DNA of 36,886 bases from Ferruginibacter sp. (GCA_025359625.1 JANYFT010000262.1:1-36886); one strand, 5' to 3'; shown: positions 24,622-36,207, numbered from the stretch's first letter. The notes: generated from the letters alone by a model not told the origin. Program-made: numbers and translations.

Positions 24622-25668
24622 ATGAAATACATACAAAAAGTTGTTACAATATTATTTTCTTTTTTTGTTTTGCTGAGTTGTAAAAAAGCAGGGGCAGATA
24701 ATGGGGCAATTAAAATCCCGCCTGCCAACCTGGTTTTAAATGCTGTTGTAAGTACAGACGGAAGTGGTACGGTAGCTTTTACCGCTACTGCAGACAATGC
24801 GGTGAGCTATGGATTTGAATTTGGCGATGGAAATACAAGCGCCCTTATTACCGGCACTACCAGTCATCAATACACGCTTGCGGGAAGCAATATTTTCACG
24901 GTTACCGTTACTGCACAGAGTAGCTCAGCATTAGTTATCAAAAAAACCATACAGGTAACTGTTACAGTTATCCCTCCGGTTCCTGTACTTTTTTGGTCAG
25001 AGGAATTTAATACAGATGGTGCGCCCGATCCTGCAAAGTGGGGATATGATTTGGGTGCCAATGGGTGGGGTAACGCAGAGCTGGAAGATTATACCAGCAG
25101 GCCCGAAAATGCCATAGTTCAGGGCGGTGTTTTAAAAATAAACGCCATCAAAGAAAATTACAATGGAAGTGCTTACACCTCTGCACGGTTAGTAACTAAA
25201 GATAAATTTTCCTTTAAATATGGCAAGGTGGAAGTAAGGGCTAAATTGCCCTCCGGCGTGGGTACCTGGCCCGCTATCTGGATGCTGGGCAGTGATATAG
25301 GTTCAGCAGGTTGGCCGGCAAGTGGAGAAATTGATATTATGGAGCACCTGGGCAGAACCTTAAATACCATTTACGGCACATTGCATTATCCGGGACATTC
25401 AGGAGGCAGTGCAGATGGCACCACAACAGTGATAGCAAATGCTACCACTGAATTTCATATTTATTCTTTAGAGTGGTCGGCTTCGTCTATTAAAATATTT
25501 GTGGATGATCAGTTATATCATACCACTGCCAATAGCAGCAATTTACCTTTTAACCATGATTTCTTTTTTATTGTAAATGTTGCCATAGGAGGAGGATTTG
25601 GTGGACCTGTAGACCCGGCATTTACCCGGTCAACAATGGAAGTAGATTATATCAGGGTGTATAAATAA
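24622..25668 (+). CDS. GH16 family glycoside hydrolase lipoprotein with PKD domain
   Basis: This 348-residue endo-beta-glucanase is of the laminarinase-like GH16 type. The signal ends in LLSC with lipid-modified Cys 20, so it is surface- or periplasm-anchored. A PKD/Ig-like domain (~35-117, with the typical YGFEFGDGNTS) precedes the GH16 domain (~122-348). The catalytic motif GEIDIMEHLG gives nucleophile Glu 236, Asp 238 and acid/base Glu 241, the bulged form seen in beta-1,3(4)-glucanases. FWSEEFNTDG, GWGNAELEDYTSRPENA and GTWPAIWMLG are conserved substrate-cleft segments. No SusC/SusD pair is nearby, so it is a stand-alone enzyme and not part of a polysaccharide utilisation locus in this window. 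Start ATG at 24622. Confidence 0.95.
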   Translation: MKYIQKVVTILFSFFVLLSCKKAGADNGAIKIPPANLVLNAVVSTDGSGTVAFTATADNAVSYGFEFGDGNTSALITGTTSHQYTLAGSNIFTVTVTAQSSSALVIKKTIQVTVTVIPPVPVLFWSEEFNTDGAPDPAKWGYDLGANGWGNAELEDYTSRPENAIVQGGVLKINAIKENYNGSAYTSARLVTKDKFSFKYGKVEVRAKLPSGVGTWPAIWMLGSDIGSAGWPASGEIDIMEHLGRTLNTIYGTLHYPGHSGGSADGTTTVIANATTEFHIYSLEWSASSIKIFVDDQLYHTTANSSNLPFNHDFFFIVNVAIGGGFGGPVDPAFTRSTMEVDYIRVYK

Positions 25669-25895
25669 AACTGGAAGAGAGATTGTTTTACTTATTCTGG
25701 TATATTCATTATGAACTTATGGTGCATTGTGAATTTTGTGTAAGAAAAAAGGAGGCACTAAGTGCAAAAGATATTTTACAAATCAATGGGCTTTACAAAA
25801 AATCCTATCATTCTTTCATTATAGCTGATATTTTTTTCAATCGCATAGGGTAAGGTTAAGATAATTTTTTTTTAGACAATGGTTCCATTAAAAAT

Positions 25896-25925
25896 GCCGC
25901 CACCCTAAATCAATCGGATGGCGGC
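25896..25925. repeat. GC-rich hairpin in the GH16-DUF2911 gap
   Basis: GCCGCCA (25896-25902) pairs with TGGCGGC (25919-25925), and an inner CC/GG can extend the stem past one mismatch. The loop is about ten bases. It lies 227 bases past the GH16 stop. The plus-strand flank is not U-rich, while the minus-strand side reads ATTTTTAA. It could be a weak terminator or a dispersed palindrome. Confidence 0.45.
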
Positions 25926-26135
25926 TCATTACCAAAACTGCTGCTTATAAAACTACAAATTTTAATAAAACGGGGTTCTAAGGTTTTTCATTAACATTTA
26001 TCTGTCAATTCACTTTCAAAAAAATTCTATTTTAAATTTATCCTGTTATCATATTTAAATCCTTTTTGAACCAAAAAATACGTTTGTTAAAAATAGATAA
26101 AAGTAAAGCTACAATAAAGCATTAGGAAATAGTTG

Positions 26136-26149
26136 TGCAAACGATTGCA
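26136..26149. promoter_or_regulatory. LacI/PurR-type operator-like dyad
   Basis: TGCAAACGATTGCA has the layout of LacI-family operators: TGCAA and TTGCA half-sites around a central CG, symmetrical at all but the two positions flanking the CG. Just downstream, TATTTTG (26154-26160) is one base short of the -7 consensus. This could place a regulated promoter here, reading toward the small ORF and the DUF2911 gene. No LacI-family regulator gene is in the window. Confidence 0.4.
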
Positions 26150-26272
26150 TAATTATTTTGTAAAGAAATTTACTCTCTTTTTTTATACTCCAAAAAGCAA
26201 TTTTTACAACATTTTTATCTATAAAGATTATTGAAACCAGGGTAAGAACAAAGCCAGGTATTTTATTCTGAA

Positions 26273-26401
26273 ATGGATCCGCTCTTTAAAAGTGAAGACA
26301 TTCCGCCTTTTACTATATCCATGCAGGAATTTTTTATGCAGGAATTAAAAGAATCAAGTATTCCATTCCTCAAGGCAAAGCCACTCCCTTACCCAAATTA
26401 G
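26273..26401 (+). CDS. Possible 42-residue small protein
   Basis: An ATG frame of 43 codons ends in TAG at 26399-26401 and encodes a mixed, soluble-looking peptide (MDPLFKSEDIPPFTISMQEF at its start, ending PLPYPN). The composition resembles real protein more than the surrounding AT-rich DNA, and the segment MQEFFMQELKES could form a helix. It has no signal peptide, no family resemblance and no ribosome-binding cue. It lies 57 bases upstream of the DUF2911 gene on the same strand and about 120 bases after the operator-like dyad. It may instead be a remnant of a longer gene. Confidence 0.35.
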   Translation: MDPLFKSEDIPPFTISMQEFFMQELKESSIPFLKAKPLPYPN

Positions 26402-26458
26402 AATTAGTTTTTATTTAGAGTGAATACTTGTTAATTTAGCCGTTCAATAAAAAACATT

Positions 26459-27289
26459 ATGAAAAAAATATTATTCTTTGCCGCCATTGCTGCAGCCAAT
26501 TTAACTTTTGCACAAACACTTACCACTCCACAGCCAAGCACTACTCAAACCGTTAAACAAAATTTTGGATTATCGGCTATCGAATTGTCTTATTCAAGGC
26601 CCAATGCAAAAGGCCGTGTAGTGATAGGTGACCTGGTACCTTTTGGAAAAGTATGGCGTACCGGTGCCAACCAGGCCACCACACTTAGTTTTGGTGATGA
26701 AGTTACCATTGGAGATAAAAAAATTGCAGCCGGAAAATATGGCCTGCTTTCAATTCCAGATAAAGAAAACTGGATATTGATTATCACCAAACAATTAGAA
26801 GTTACTTCTCCTTCAGCCTATAAAGTTGAAAATGATGTAGTAAGGATAAATGTAAAACCGGTGATACTAAAAGATAAAATAGAAACATTTACTATTCAGT
26901 TTACCAATATAAAAGCAAGCACCTGCGACCTTAACCTGCAATGGGAAAACACTTCTGTTACGCTACCCATTTCAACTGAAGTTGAAAGTAAAGTGATGAG
27001 CCAAATCAACAATATTATGACCAAAGACAACTTACCTTATTATACGGCTGCTATGTATTATATGGACAATGGGAAAGATTTGAACCAGGCGTTAACCTGG
27101 TTTACTAAGGCTACCGAACAAAACCCTACCGCATTTTATATGTTTTATCAAAAAGCAAATTGCCTGGCTAAATTGGGTAAAAAACAAGATGCCATTGCAA
27201 CCGCAACAAAATCTTTGGAGCTTTCAATTGCAGCAAAAAATGCTGACTATATAAAATTAAACGAAGACTTACTTAAAACCCTTAAATAG
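26459..27289 (+). CDS. DUF2911 domain protein with TPR-like tail
   Basis: This 276-residue exported protein has the signal peptide MKKILFFAAIAAANLTFAQ. The DUF2911 domain (~30-175) is unmistakable from SYSRPNAKGRVVIGDLVPFG and VWRTGANQATTLSFGDEV, followed by AAGKYGLLSIPDKENWILI. The C-terminal part (~190-276) reads as two TPR-like helix pairs (YTAAMYYMDNGKDLNQALTWFTKATEQNP, AFYMFYQKANCLAKLGKKQDAIATATKSLEL), a frequent companion of this domain in the phylum. The function of DUF2911 is unknown; the family is periplasmic and largely confined to Bacteroidota. Start ATG at 26459; TAATTTAG upstream is one base off the -7 consensus. Confidence 0.92.
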   Translation: MKKILFFAAIAAANLTFAQTLTTPQPSTTQTVKQNFGLSAIELSYSRPNAKGRVVIGDLVPFGKVWRTGANQATTLSFGDEVTIGDKKIAAGKYGLLSIPDKENWILIITKQLEVTSPSAYKVENDVVRINVKPVILKDKIETFTIQFTNIKASTCDLNLQWENTSVTLPISTEVESKVMSQINNIMTKDNLPYYTAAMYYMDNGKDLNQALTWFTKATEQNPTAFYMFYQKANCLAKLGKKQDAIATATKSLELSIAAKNADYIKLNEDLLKTLK

Positions 27290-27329
27290 ATTTATACCCA
27301 TTTTTAATAGGTTTCATATTCCTTCCGTC

Positions 27330-27370
27330 ACTGGCCGACAGCTTTGCATTTATAGAAACGTTCGGCCAGT
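27330..27370 (+). terminator. Hairpin terminator after the DUF2911 gene
   Basis: ACTGGCCGA (27330-27338) and TCGGCCAGT (27362-27370) form a perfect 9-bp stem with a 23-base loop, followed by CTTTTAAAT. It lies 41 bases after the stop codon. The stem is strong, but the U-tract is short and the loop long, so termination may be partial. Confidence 0.6.
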
Positions 27371-27472
27371 CTTTTAAATCTACTGTTGAAGTGTTTAAAA
27401 TATAAATTGCTCAATAAAAAAGATCCCGTTGCATGGTAGCGAATGCCAACCCAACAGACGATTTGCCTTTAT

Positions 27473-27487
27473 AAATGGATTCCATTT
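27473..27487. promoter_or_regulatory. Short perfect palindrome upstream of the stress-protein gene
   Basis: AAATGGA-T-TCCATTT is a perfect 7+1+7 palindrome about 94 bases before the start of the universal stress protein gene. The one-base spacer rules out a stable RNA hairpin, so a binding site for a dimeric regulator is the more natural reading. AT-richness makes chance occurrence possible. Confidence 0.25.
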
Positions 27488-27580
27488 TTTAAATTAATTG
27501 CATTGAAACCAGGAGCTAACTATTAAATAAATATTGAAATATTTGGTTTTTTATCTACTTTGTATAAAATTTTTTCATTC

Positions 27581-28363
27581 ATGCTCAATGTTATTGTTCC
27601 ACTAGATTTTTCGCAGACTTCTCTTAATGCTGCCCACTACGCTGCCAACATGTTTAGTGGCAAACCCGATGTGTCGGTAATACTTTATCACTATTACTCA
27701 GATGATGAAGATACCACCACAGCCAGGAACTATTTAAACAGCCTGAAGCAGGAGTTTAGTACCCTGCTAAACCATGTTGAAATAGAATTGGAATCAGGCA
27801 ATAATTTTATAGACAGCGTAGCCGCTTTTGCCCATGTAAAAGGGGCCTTCATGATTGTAATGGGGCTTACAGGTAAAACGCCGAGAGAACAGCGCTTTTC
27901 CGGCAGCAATACCCTGAAGCTGAGTGAAAAGGAAGTTTGCCCTGTATTGATAGTTCCCGACGATGCTGTTTATAATGATATTTCAAATGCGTTGATCACC
28001 ACTGAACTTAAAGCGGTGGAAGAAACTCCAACTTTACTTGCTGTAAAAAGAATGCTGCAACTTTTTAAACCTTCGCTTCATATTTTAAATATCAACTCAA
28101 GCCATTACATTGCCCTCACCGAAGATTTTAAAAAAGAAAGGGATAAAATGGAAGTTATATTATCAGAATTTAACCCCGAATTTTATTTCATGCGCTTGTT
28201 TGATTTTCATGAATCAGTGGATGTATTTGCAAGAGATAAAAACATAGACCTTATTATTATTGCTCCCCGGTATCATAATTTTTATGAACGGCTTTTCAAA
28301 ACACAGCATACCAAAAAACTAATTTACCAAAGCAAAGTTCCGGTGTTGACAATACATGAATAA
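27581..28363 (+). CDS. Universal stress protein (tandem UspA domains)
   Basis: This 260-residue cytosolic protein carries two Usp folds. The first (~1-130) begins MLNVIVPLDFSQTSLNAAHYA and has an ATP-site-like stretch MGLTGKTPREQRFSGSNTLKLSEKEVCPVLIVP. The second (~145-260) is more degenerate but ends in the same way (IIIAPRYHNFYERLFKTQHTKKLIYQSKVPVLTI). Tandem Usp proteins of this size are common in Bacteroidota and are linked to starvation and oxidative stress. I chose the ATG at 27581, which places the conserved beta-strand at once; a TTG at 27560 would add seven non-conserved residues. It probably has its own promoter, since a hairpin separates it from DUF2911. Confidence 0.9.
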   Translation: MLNVIVPLDFSQTSLNAAHYAANMFSGKPDVSVILYHYYSDDEDTTTARNYLNSLKQEFSTLLNHVEIELESGNNFIDSVAAFAHVKGAFMIVMGLTGKTPREQRFSGSNTLKLSEKEVCPVLIVPDDAVYNDISNALITTELKAVEETPTLLAVKRMLQLFKPSLHILNINSSHYIALTEDFKKERDKMEVILSEFNPEFYFMRLFDFHESVDVFARDKNIDLIIIAPRYHNFYERLFKTQHTKKLIYQSKVPVLTIHE

Positions 28364-28420
28364 AATGGAACAATATCATTCATAACTAATTAGCTTTTAA
28401 TAAACATTACCAATGTAAAT

Positions 28421-28482
28421 AACTCAGGGTTTTCACAGATAACACTATTAGAATTTAGTGTACACTGCGAAAACCCTGAGTT
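28421..28482. repeat. 14-bp perfect inverted repeat between convergent genes
   Basis: AACTCAGGGTTTTC (28421-28434) and GAAAACCCTGAGTT (28469-28482) are exact inverted copies. Within the 34-base loop, ACACTA and TAGTGT form a second 6-bp stem, so the whole can fold as a long two-part hairpin or cruciform. It lies between the stress-protein stop (28363) and the beta-galactosidase stop (28506) and may act as a bidirectional terminator, although neither strand has a good U-tract. A mobile or dispersed palindrome is the alternative. Confidence 0.65.
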
Positions 28483-28505
28483 GTTATAGGCCTTGCTACT
28501 ACAGC

Positions 28506-31706
<3,201 letters not shown>

Positions 31707-31860
31707 TTATTATCTTTTGAGAAATCAATTTTTATTAAGGAATAAGTTTTGGGATAAGGCAGGCGACAATGAAAAATACTTTGTAAGAAAAGAATATCTG
31801 ATATCAGATTTTAAGGTTGCTTACAATCAAAACAGTTCTTCAATACTGAGTATGCTTCTT

Positions 31861-31868
31861 TAATTTTG
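31861..31868 (+). promoter_or_regulatory. Possible -7 element for the MscS-type channel gene
   Basis: TAATTTTG matches TAnnTTTG exactly, 48 bases before the ATG. No TTTG is found 19-21 bases upstream. The rest of the 294-base gap between the beta-galactosidase and channel genes, which are divergent, shows no gene or strong hairpin. Confidence 0.35.
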
Positions 31869-31916
31869 TAACAATTCCGGTACTGCTTTTGCATAACAAG
31901 TAAAAAAAATCAATAA

Positions 31917-34340
31917 ATGTTATTAATTAGTTTAGATAAAAAAAGTGTTCTTTCACTTATGATTATTGCAGTCATGATGCTGCTTACAATTCAACCGGTT
32001 CTTTCACAATCTTCGGCAAAAGGATCTACTGATTCAATAACAAAAATTGTAAGCGACAGCCTGCTCCCCAGCCTTGTACTTAAAGTGGCAAACTATACTT
32101 CTACTATTGACCATACAGATTTTTTGATCAGGCGTAAATTTAATATTACGCCCATTTCTCTTGACATGCCTGATATTGAAAGAAAAGTAAAGGGCTTTAA
32201 AACAAGGCTTGAAAAAGATGGAACCCACATGAACCTGCGCAGTTTAAACAGCGGGGTAATTATGTTAAAAGAAATTTCAGACAACCTGGCTTCTTATCAA
32301 CAAATACTTAATACTTACAGCAATGAACTTACCCTAAGCAATGCGGAGGTAAAAAAAATACTCCATGACCCTGTATTAACAATGGAGGTGCCGGATTCTA
32401 TAATAAAGGAACAGTTGGAAGATATCCGGATAGAAGGCATTTCGCTTGACTCCCTGCAACAAAAAACACTTACCAGGGTTAATTTATTGCGAAATAAAGT
32501 ATCGGTAAATTTATTGCAGGCCATGGATGTTATTTCCGATATGCGCTATTTAACCATATCATTAAAATTGGGCATCTGGAACCAGGAAGAGTCCCCTTTA
32601 TTTAAAGCAAAATTAAAAGAATACAAAAACGACCTGGATGAAATTACTGGCAATGCCCTTATAAGATCAGGGAAGATCATCACTATTTACCTGAATGAAA
32701 AATGGAACGTGATAACCATTGGACTACTGGTTTTTATTTTTATTTTTTCATGGTCGGTGATAAATATGCGGCGAATAAAAAAACAAATAAATGCAGCCGG
32801 GGTTTTGGAACCTATCCATTTTTTACGAAGGAGTGTTTTAACGGGTTGCCTGATGGCCTTGTTTACCTACCTGCCGTATTTTTTTGCTAACCCACCTATG
32901 TCATTACTGCATACCCTGGAATTGATTCGTTTACTGTTACTTATTTTTCTTATTCATCCTTATATAGCCAGGCAATCTAAAATAATATGGGTACTTTTTT
33001 GTGTACTTTGGATATATTATGCAATGGATGACCTGCTGCTGGAATCTGCACTTGGTGAACGCTGGGGCCTGTTTTTTGCAGGGATTTTACTGGCCGCAAT
33101 TGCCATAAAAATAATAGTCAATAAAAAACCGAATTTTACACACCTGCCTGAATCGCCGGCCACAAAAGCTATTGCTATATTCACCTTGACACAGGCACTG
33201 CTGTCCATTATTTTTAACCTGACCGGCAGGGTATCCCTTGCAAAAATATTTGGCGTAAGTGGTGTTCAATGCCTGATGTTAGCTATTAGCCTAAAAGTGT
33301 TTTGCGCAATGGTGCTGGAAGCGATTTACCTGCAATCGGAAGCCTATCATGATAGCCGGTTTTCTGCCTTTATTGATTTCAATACTTTGCAGCACCGCTT
33401 CAGGCGTGTATTGTGGATATTAGCTTCGCTGGTATGGACAATATCTTTAACCCGTAATCTTACCTTGTACGATGCAGTGATGCAGGGGATTGGTTCTTTT
33501 TTCAGTGCAACAAGGTCAATTGGGAATATGGTTTTCACTTTTCAAAGTGTAGCTGTTTTTATTTGTATTATCTGGCTTTCCTCTGTAATATCTGGTTTCA
33601 TTAATTTTTTCTTTGGCAATGATACCTTTAAGAATATTGGCAAACGAAGCAAGCTTGGTTCAATGATGTTACTGATCCGGCTGACGATTTGGATACTCGG
33701 TTTTTTTATTGCAGTGGCGGCAGCAGGTATTCCTTTAGATAAATTGTCCATCATGATTGGTGCGCTTGGAGTAGGTATTGGCTTTGGTTTACAAAATATT
33801 GTCAACAATCTTGTATCAGGAGTGATCATTGCATTTGAGAGGCCTATTCAAGTAGGTGATTTGATAGAAGTGGGCGGAAAAATGGGGATTGTAAAAGAGA
33901 TCGGGGTACGCTCCAGCAAGATCAATAACAATGAGGGTGCAGATATCATTGTGCCCAATGGCGACCTGCTTTCACAACATCTTATCAACTGGACCATGCA
34001 GGACAGAAACAAGCAGGTTGAATTTATGATGGGTATGCCATACGATGCCGATATAAAAAAGGTGAAAACAATTATTGATGATACGCTGGTAAATAATGAG
34101 AAAATTATGACAACACCGGGCCCGGCAATAATGGTAAAACAATTTGGTGAAAGAGCTATTGATTTAAAGATTTTATTTTGGGTACATGATCTTTCGGAAG
34201 CTGCATCAATAAGGAGCAATGCAATGATTGAAATTTATGAAAAGCTCGCTGGTGCCGGCATTCATCTTCCCGTTTACAAAGGGCCATTAACAGAAGGTGT
34301 GGCACTACAGCCAATAAATGAAGAAAAGAATTTAGCATGA
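31917..34340 (+). CDS. Large MscS-family mechanosensitive channel
   Basis: This 807-residue protein belongs to the extended MscK/YbdG-like group. A hydrophobic N-terminal segment ending QPVLSQ (~12-31) acts as a signal, then a mostly helical periplasmic region (~35-260) precedes many membrane helices (~262 to 600). The MscS core has the pore-lining helix GALGVGIGFGLQNIVNNLVSG (~613-633) with the usual Gly pattern, then the beta-domain FERPIQVGDLIEV, VRSSKINNNEGADIIVPNGDLLS and the cytoplasmic vestibule (MPYDADIKKVKTIIDD). It would open on membrane tension to release solutes during osmotic downshock. Start ATG at 31917; an alternative Met lies at residue 15. It is a single-gene unit. Confidence 0.94.
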   Translation: MLLISLDKKSVLSLMIIAVMMLLTIQPVLSQSSAKGSTDSITKIVSDSLLPSLVLKVANYTSTIDHTDFLIRRKFNITPISLDMPDIERKVKGFKTRLEKDGTHMNLRSLNSGVIMLKEISDNLASYQQILNTYSNELTLSNAEVKKILHDPVLTMEVPDSIIKEQLEDIRIEGISLDSLQQKTLTRVNLLRNKVSVNLLQAMDVISDMRYLTISLKLGIWNQEESPLFKAKLKEYKNDLDEITGNALIRSGKIITIYLNEKWNVITIGLLVFIFIFSWSVINMRRIKKQINAAGVLEPIHFLRRSVLTGCLMALFTYLPYFFANPPMSLLHTLELIRLLLLIFLIHPYIARQSKIIWVLFCVLWIYYAMDDLLLESALGERWGLFFAGILLAAIAIKIIVNKKPNFTHLPESPATKAIAIFTLTQALLSIIFNLTGRVSLAKIFGVSGVQCLMLAISLKVFCAMVLEAIYLQSEAYHDSRFSAFIDFNTLQHRFRRVLWILASLVWTISLTRNLTLYDAVMQGIGSFFSATRSIGNMVFTFQSVAVFICIIWLSSVISGFINFFFGNDTFKNIGKRSKLGSMMLLIRLTIWILGFFIAVAAAGIPLDKLSIMIGALGVGIGFGLQNIVNNLVSGVIIAFERPIQVGDLIEVGGKMGIVKEIGVRSSKINNNEGADIIVPNGDLLSQHLINWTMQDRNKQVEFMMGMPYDADIKKVKTIIDDTLVNNEKIMTTPGPAIMVKQFGERAIDLKILFWVHDLSEAASIRSNAMIEIYEKLAGAGIHLPVYKGPLTEGVALQPINEEKNLA

Positions 34341-34395
34341 GCCAGGATATTAAACAGTTTTATTTTAGTCATAACACTTTGCACCTGTTATTAAA

Positions 34396-34965
34396 TTACT
34401 GCCATAAATTATCATAGTCTTCCAGTGTATCAATATCAATATTTCCTTTTAAAAAAAATACTTTTGCCACATCATCAGGATGTTGTTGAATAATCTTTCG
34501 GGCACCAGTATCGCCTTTTAAGAGTAATAATTCTGGAAAAATATTTTTATGAAAAAGTGCCGGAGCGCCCAATGTATTTTCATAACTGCTACAAACAATG
34601 GGCTTTCCTGTTTCGTTTTGAGTAGTGATTAAATTGCTTAATAAATCAATAGACACAAAAGGCTGATCGCACATCATAAAAATAACACCATCGGTTGAAG
34701 GATATTTTTCTACTAAAAAATTCAGTCCGGTAATTATAGAAGATGCCATTCCAGTTTGCCAATCTTTATTGAAAACAATGCAGGCTTTGTCTGTATCAAT
34801 TTCGTTTGAAACTAACGCCGCATTTGATCCTAAAACTACTATCACCGGGTTAATATTTGCATCAGTAGTTACGTTTACCATTTGTTGCAACAGGCTTTTT
34901 CCATTGTACTGCAATAACTGTTTTGGCTTACCCAATCGTGTAGAACTACCTGCCGCCAGCAACAC
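34396..34965 (-). CDS. MocA-like molybdopterin cytidylyl/NTP transferase
   Basis: This is a MobA-fold nucleotidyltransferase of 189 residues, closest to MocA, which attaches CMP to molybdopterin for the xanthine-oxidase family of enzymes. Seen are LLAAGSSTRLGKPKQLLQYNGKSLL (nucleotide loop and Lys), VIFMMCDQPFV (metal-binding Asp of the MCDQP motif), and APALFHKNIFPELLLLKGDTGARKII, a segment well kept in MocA. It closes the minus-strand molybdenum-hydroxylase cluster, 50 bases after the XdhC-like gene. The start is odd: the first strand residues GIV lie before the GTG at 34965 and there is no ATG in any frame between XdhC and this point. Initiation is at GTG or, less likely, at an upstream ATT/ATA. 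Confidence 0.88.
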   Translation of the reverse strand: MLLAAGSSTRLGKPKQLLQYNGKSLLQQMVNVTTDANINPVIVVLGSNAALVSNEIDTDKACIVFNKDWQTGMASSIITGLNFLVEKYPSTDGVIFMMCDQPFVSIDLLSNLITTQNETGKPIVCSSYENTLGAPALFHKNIFPELLLLKGDTGARKIIQQHPDDVAKVFFLKGNIDIDTLEDYDNLWQ

Positions 34966-35015
34966 GATGCCGCAATGACTAATAATATATTTGTCTACTA
35001 AAATGGCCTGTTTAT

Positions 35016-36176
35016 TTATTGGTTTAAAACAATTGTTACCTCGTCAATTTTTACTGCGGCACGGGAATGAATAACTGCTGCATTATTTCTAAGCGATGTA
35101 CCATTCCTTCCACCCAACACTGCTTTAATTTCAGCAATAATCGACAGGGCTATTTCTTCCGGTGTTTCTGCGCCAATGTCTAAACCAACAGGGCTATGCA
35201 AAACAGCAAGCTGCTGATTGGTAAATCTTATTCCTTCCTGCTGTAGTTCATCCAGCATTTGCTGCTTTTTTTTAAGAGGCCCCAGCATGCCCACATACTT
35301 TACATTATGATTAAGCAAAACGCATATCATTGCTTTGTCATAATTGTAGTTGTGTGTCATCAAAACAAAAACAGTTTGTTCATCTATCACAATTTGATTC
35401 AACACATTTTCGGGTTTGGATACCAATACCTGGCAGGCGCTGGCAAATCTTTCAGCCTTTGCATAATTAGGCCTGCCATCCACTACCGTTGTTTGCCAGC
35501 CTATAATATCAGCCATTTTTATTAAAGGCAAAACATCATTTCCAGCGCCAATTATTATAAGGGAAACAGCAGGTTCAATCATCTCAATAAATGCTGTGAC
35601 GGGGTACTTACCAGCAATATAATTTTTAAACGCTGATTGCTTCTTTACTAAAATATCCCTGGCATCTTTCAGCAAAATATTTTTCAACATGTGGGCATCG
35701 CCTGCAATATTTTCATCTTCAGTAAGCAACAGGCAGGTGCCCGGCTGTGCTTCTTTTTTATTGTGTAATGAAAATAAAGTAACCAATACCGCCTTTTGCC
35801 TTTTGCCAACAATTGTTTTTAAAAGATGAATCGGGTTATTTATTTTATCCGGATCAATCGGTTCAATCAACACTTGTATAATACCATTGCAACCAAGGCC
35901 CAGACCTATACTGGCATCATCTTCATCATTGGTATCGTAGGTTACCAGCATCGGCCTTAGCTGTGCCATTGCCAATAAGGCTTTTCGTAAAGCATCACCT
36001 TCCAAACAACCACCGCTTATTGCACCTGTTAACTCACCTTTTTCTGTTATAAGCATACGGGCTCCCGGTCTTCTGTAAGATGAACCTTCTACCTGTACCA
36101 AGGTTGCCAAAGCTGTTTGCTGCTGTAGTTTTTGCGCTTTATCAAATGCTTTTATTATGTCCAGAATTTCTTTCAT
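35016..36176 (-). CDS. XdhC/CoxI-family molybdenum-cofactor insertion protein
   Basis: This is a 386-residue cytosolic chaperone that binds the molybdenum cofactor, promotes its sulfuration and delivers it to xanthine dehydrogenase-type enzymes. The N-terminal XdhC_CoxI domain has VQVEGSSYRRPGARMLIT and AISGGCLEGDALRKAL, with the conserved Cys in GGCLEGD. The C-terminal Rossmann-like XdhC_C domain has IIGAGNDVLPL, VVDGRPNYA, FVLMTHNYNYD and KYVGMLGPLKKKQQML, ending in GAETPEEIALSIIAEI. The full two-domain form is present. It lies 31 bases downstream of the cytochrome c gene and 50 bases upstream of the MocA-like gene on the same strand, clearly one cluster. Start ATG at 36176. Confidence 0.95.
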   Translation of the reverse strand: MKEILDIIKAFDKAQKLQQQTALATLVQVEGSSYRRPGARMLITEKGELTGAISGGCLEGDALRKALLAMAQLRPMLVTYDTNDEDDASIGLGLGCNGIIQVLIEPIDPDKINNPIHLLKTIVGKRQKAVLVTLFSLHNKKEAQPGTCLLLTEDENIAGDAHMLKNILLKDARDILVKKQSAFKNYIAGKYPVTAFIEMIEPAVSLIIIGAGNDVLPLIKMADIIGWQTTVVDGRPNYAKAERFASACQVLVSKPENVLNQIVIDEQTVFVLMTHNYNYDKAMICVLLNHNVKYVGMLGPLKKKQQMLDELQQEGIRFTNQQLAVLHSPVGLDIGAETPEEIALSIIAEIKAVLGGRNGTSLRNNAAVIHSRAAVKIDEVTIVLNQ

Positions 36177-36207
36177 TGCAAACCTTGTTACAAAAAGTTG
36201 TGGGGAT

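Larger units (their letters stand above)
25669..26458. other. 790-base intergenic region
   Basis: This is the longest gap in the window. It holds the hairpin at 25896-25925, a LacI-type operator-like dyad at 26136-26149, and a possible 42-codon ORF at 26273-26401, each listed separately. The rest is AT-rich with no other open frame of note on either strand, and no sign of a degraded transposase or RNA gene that I could recognise. Confidence 0.5.
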
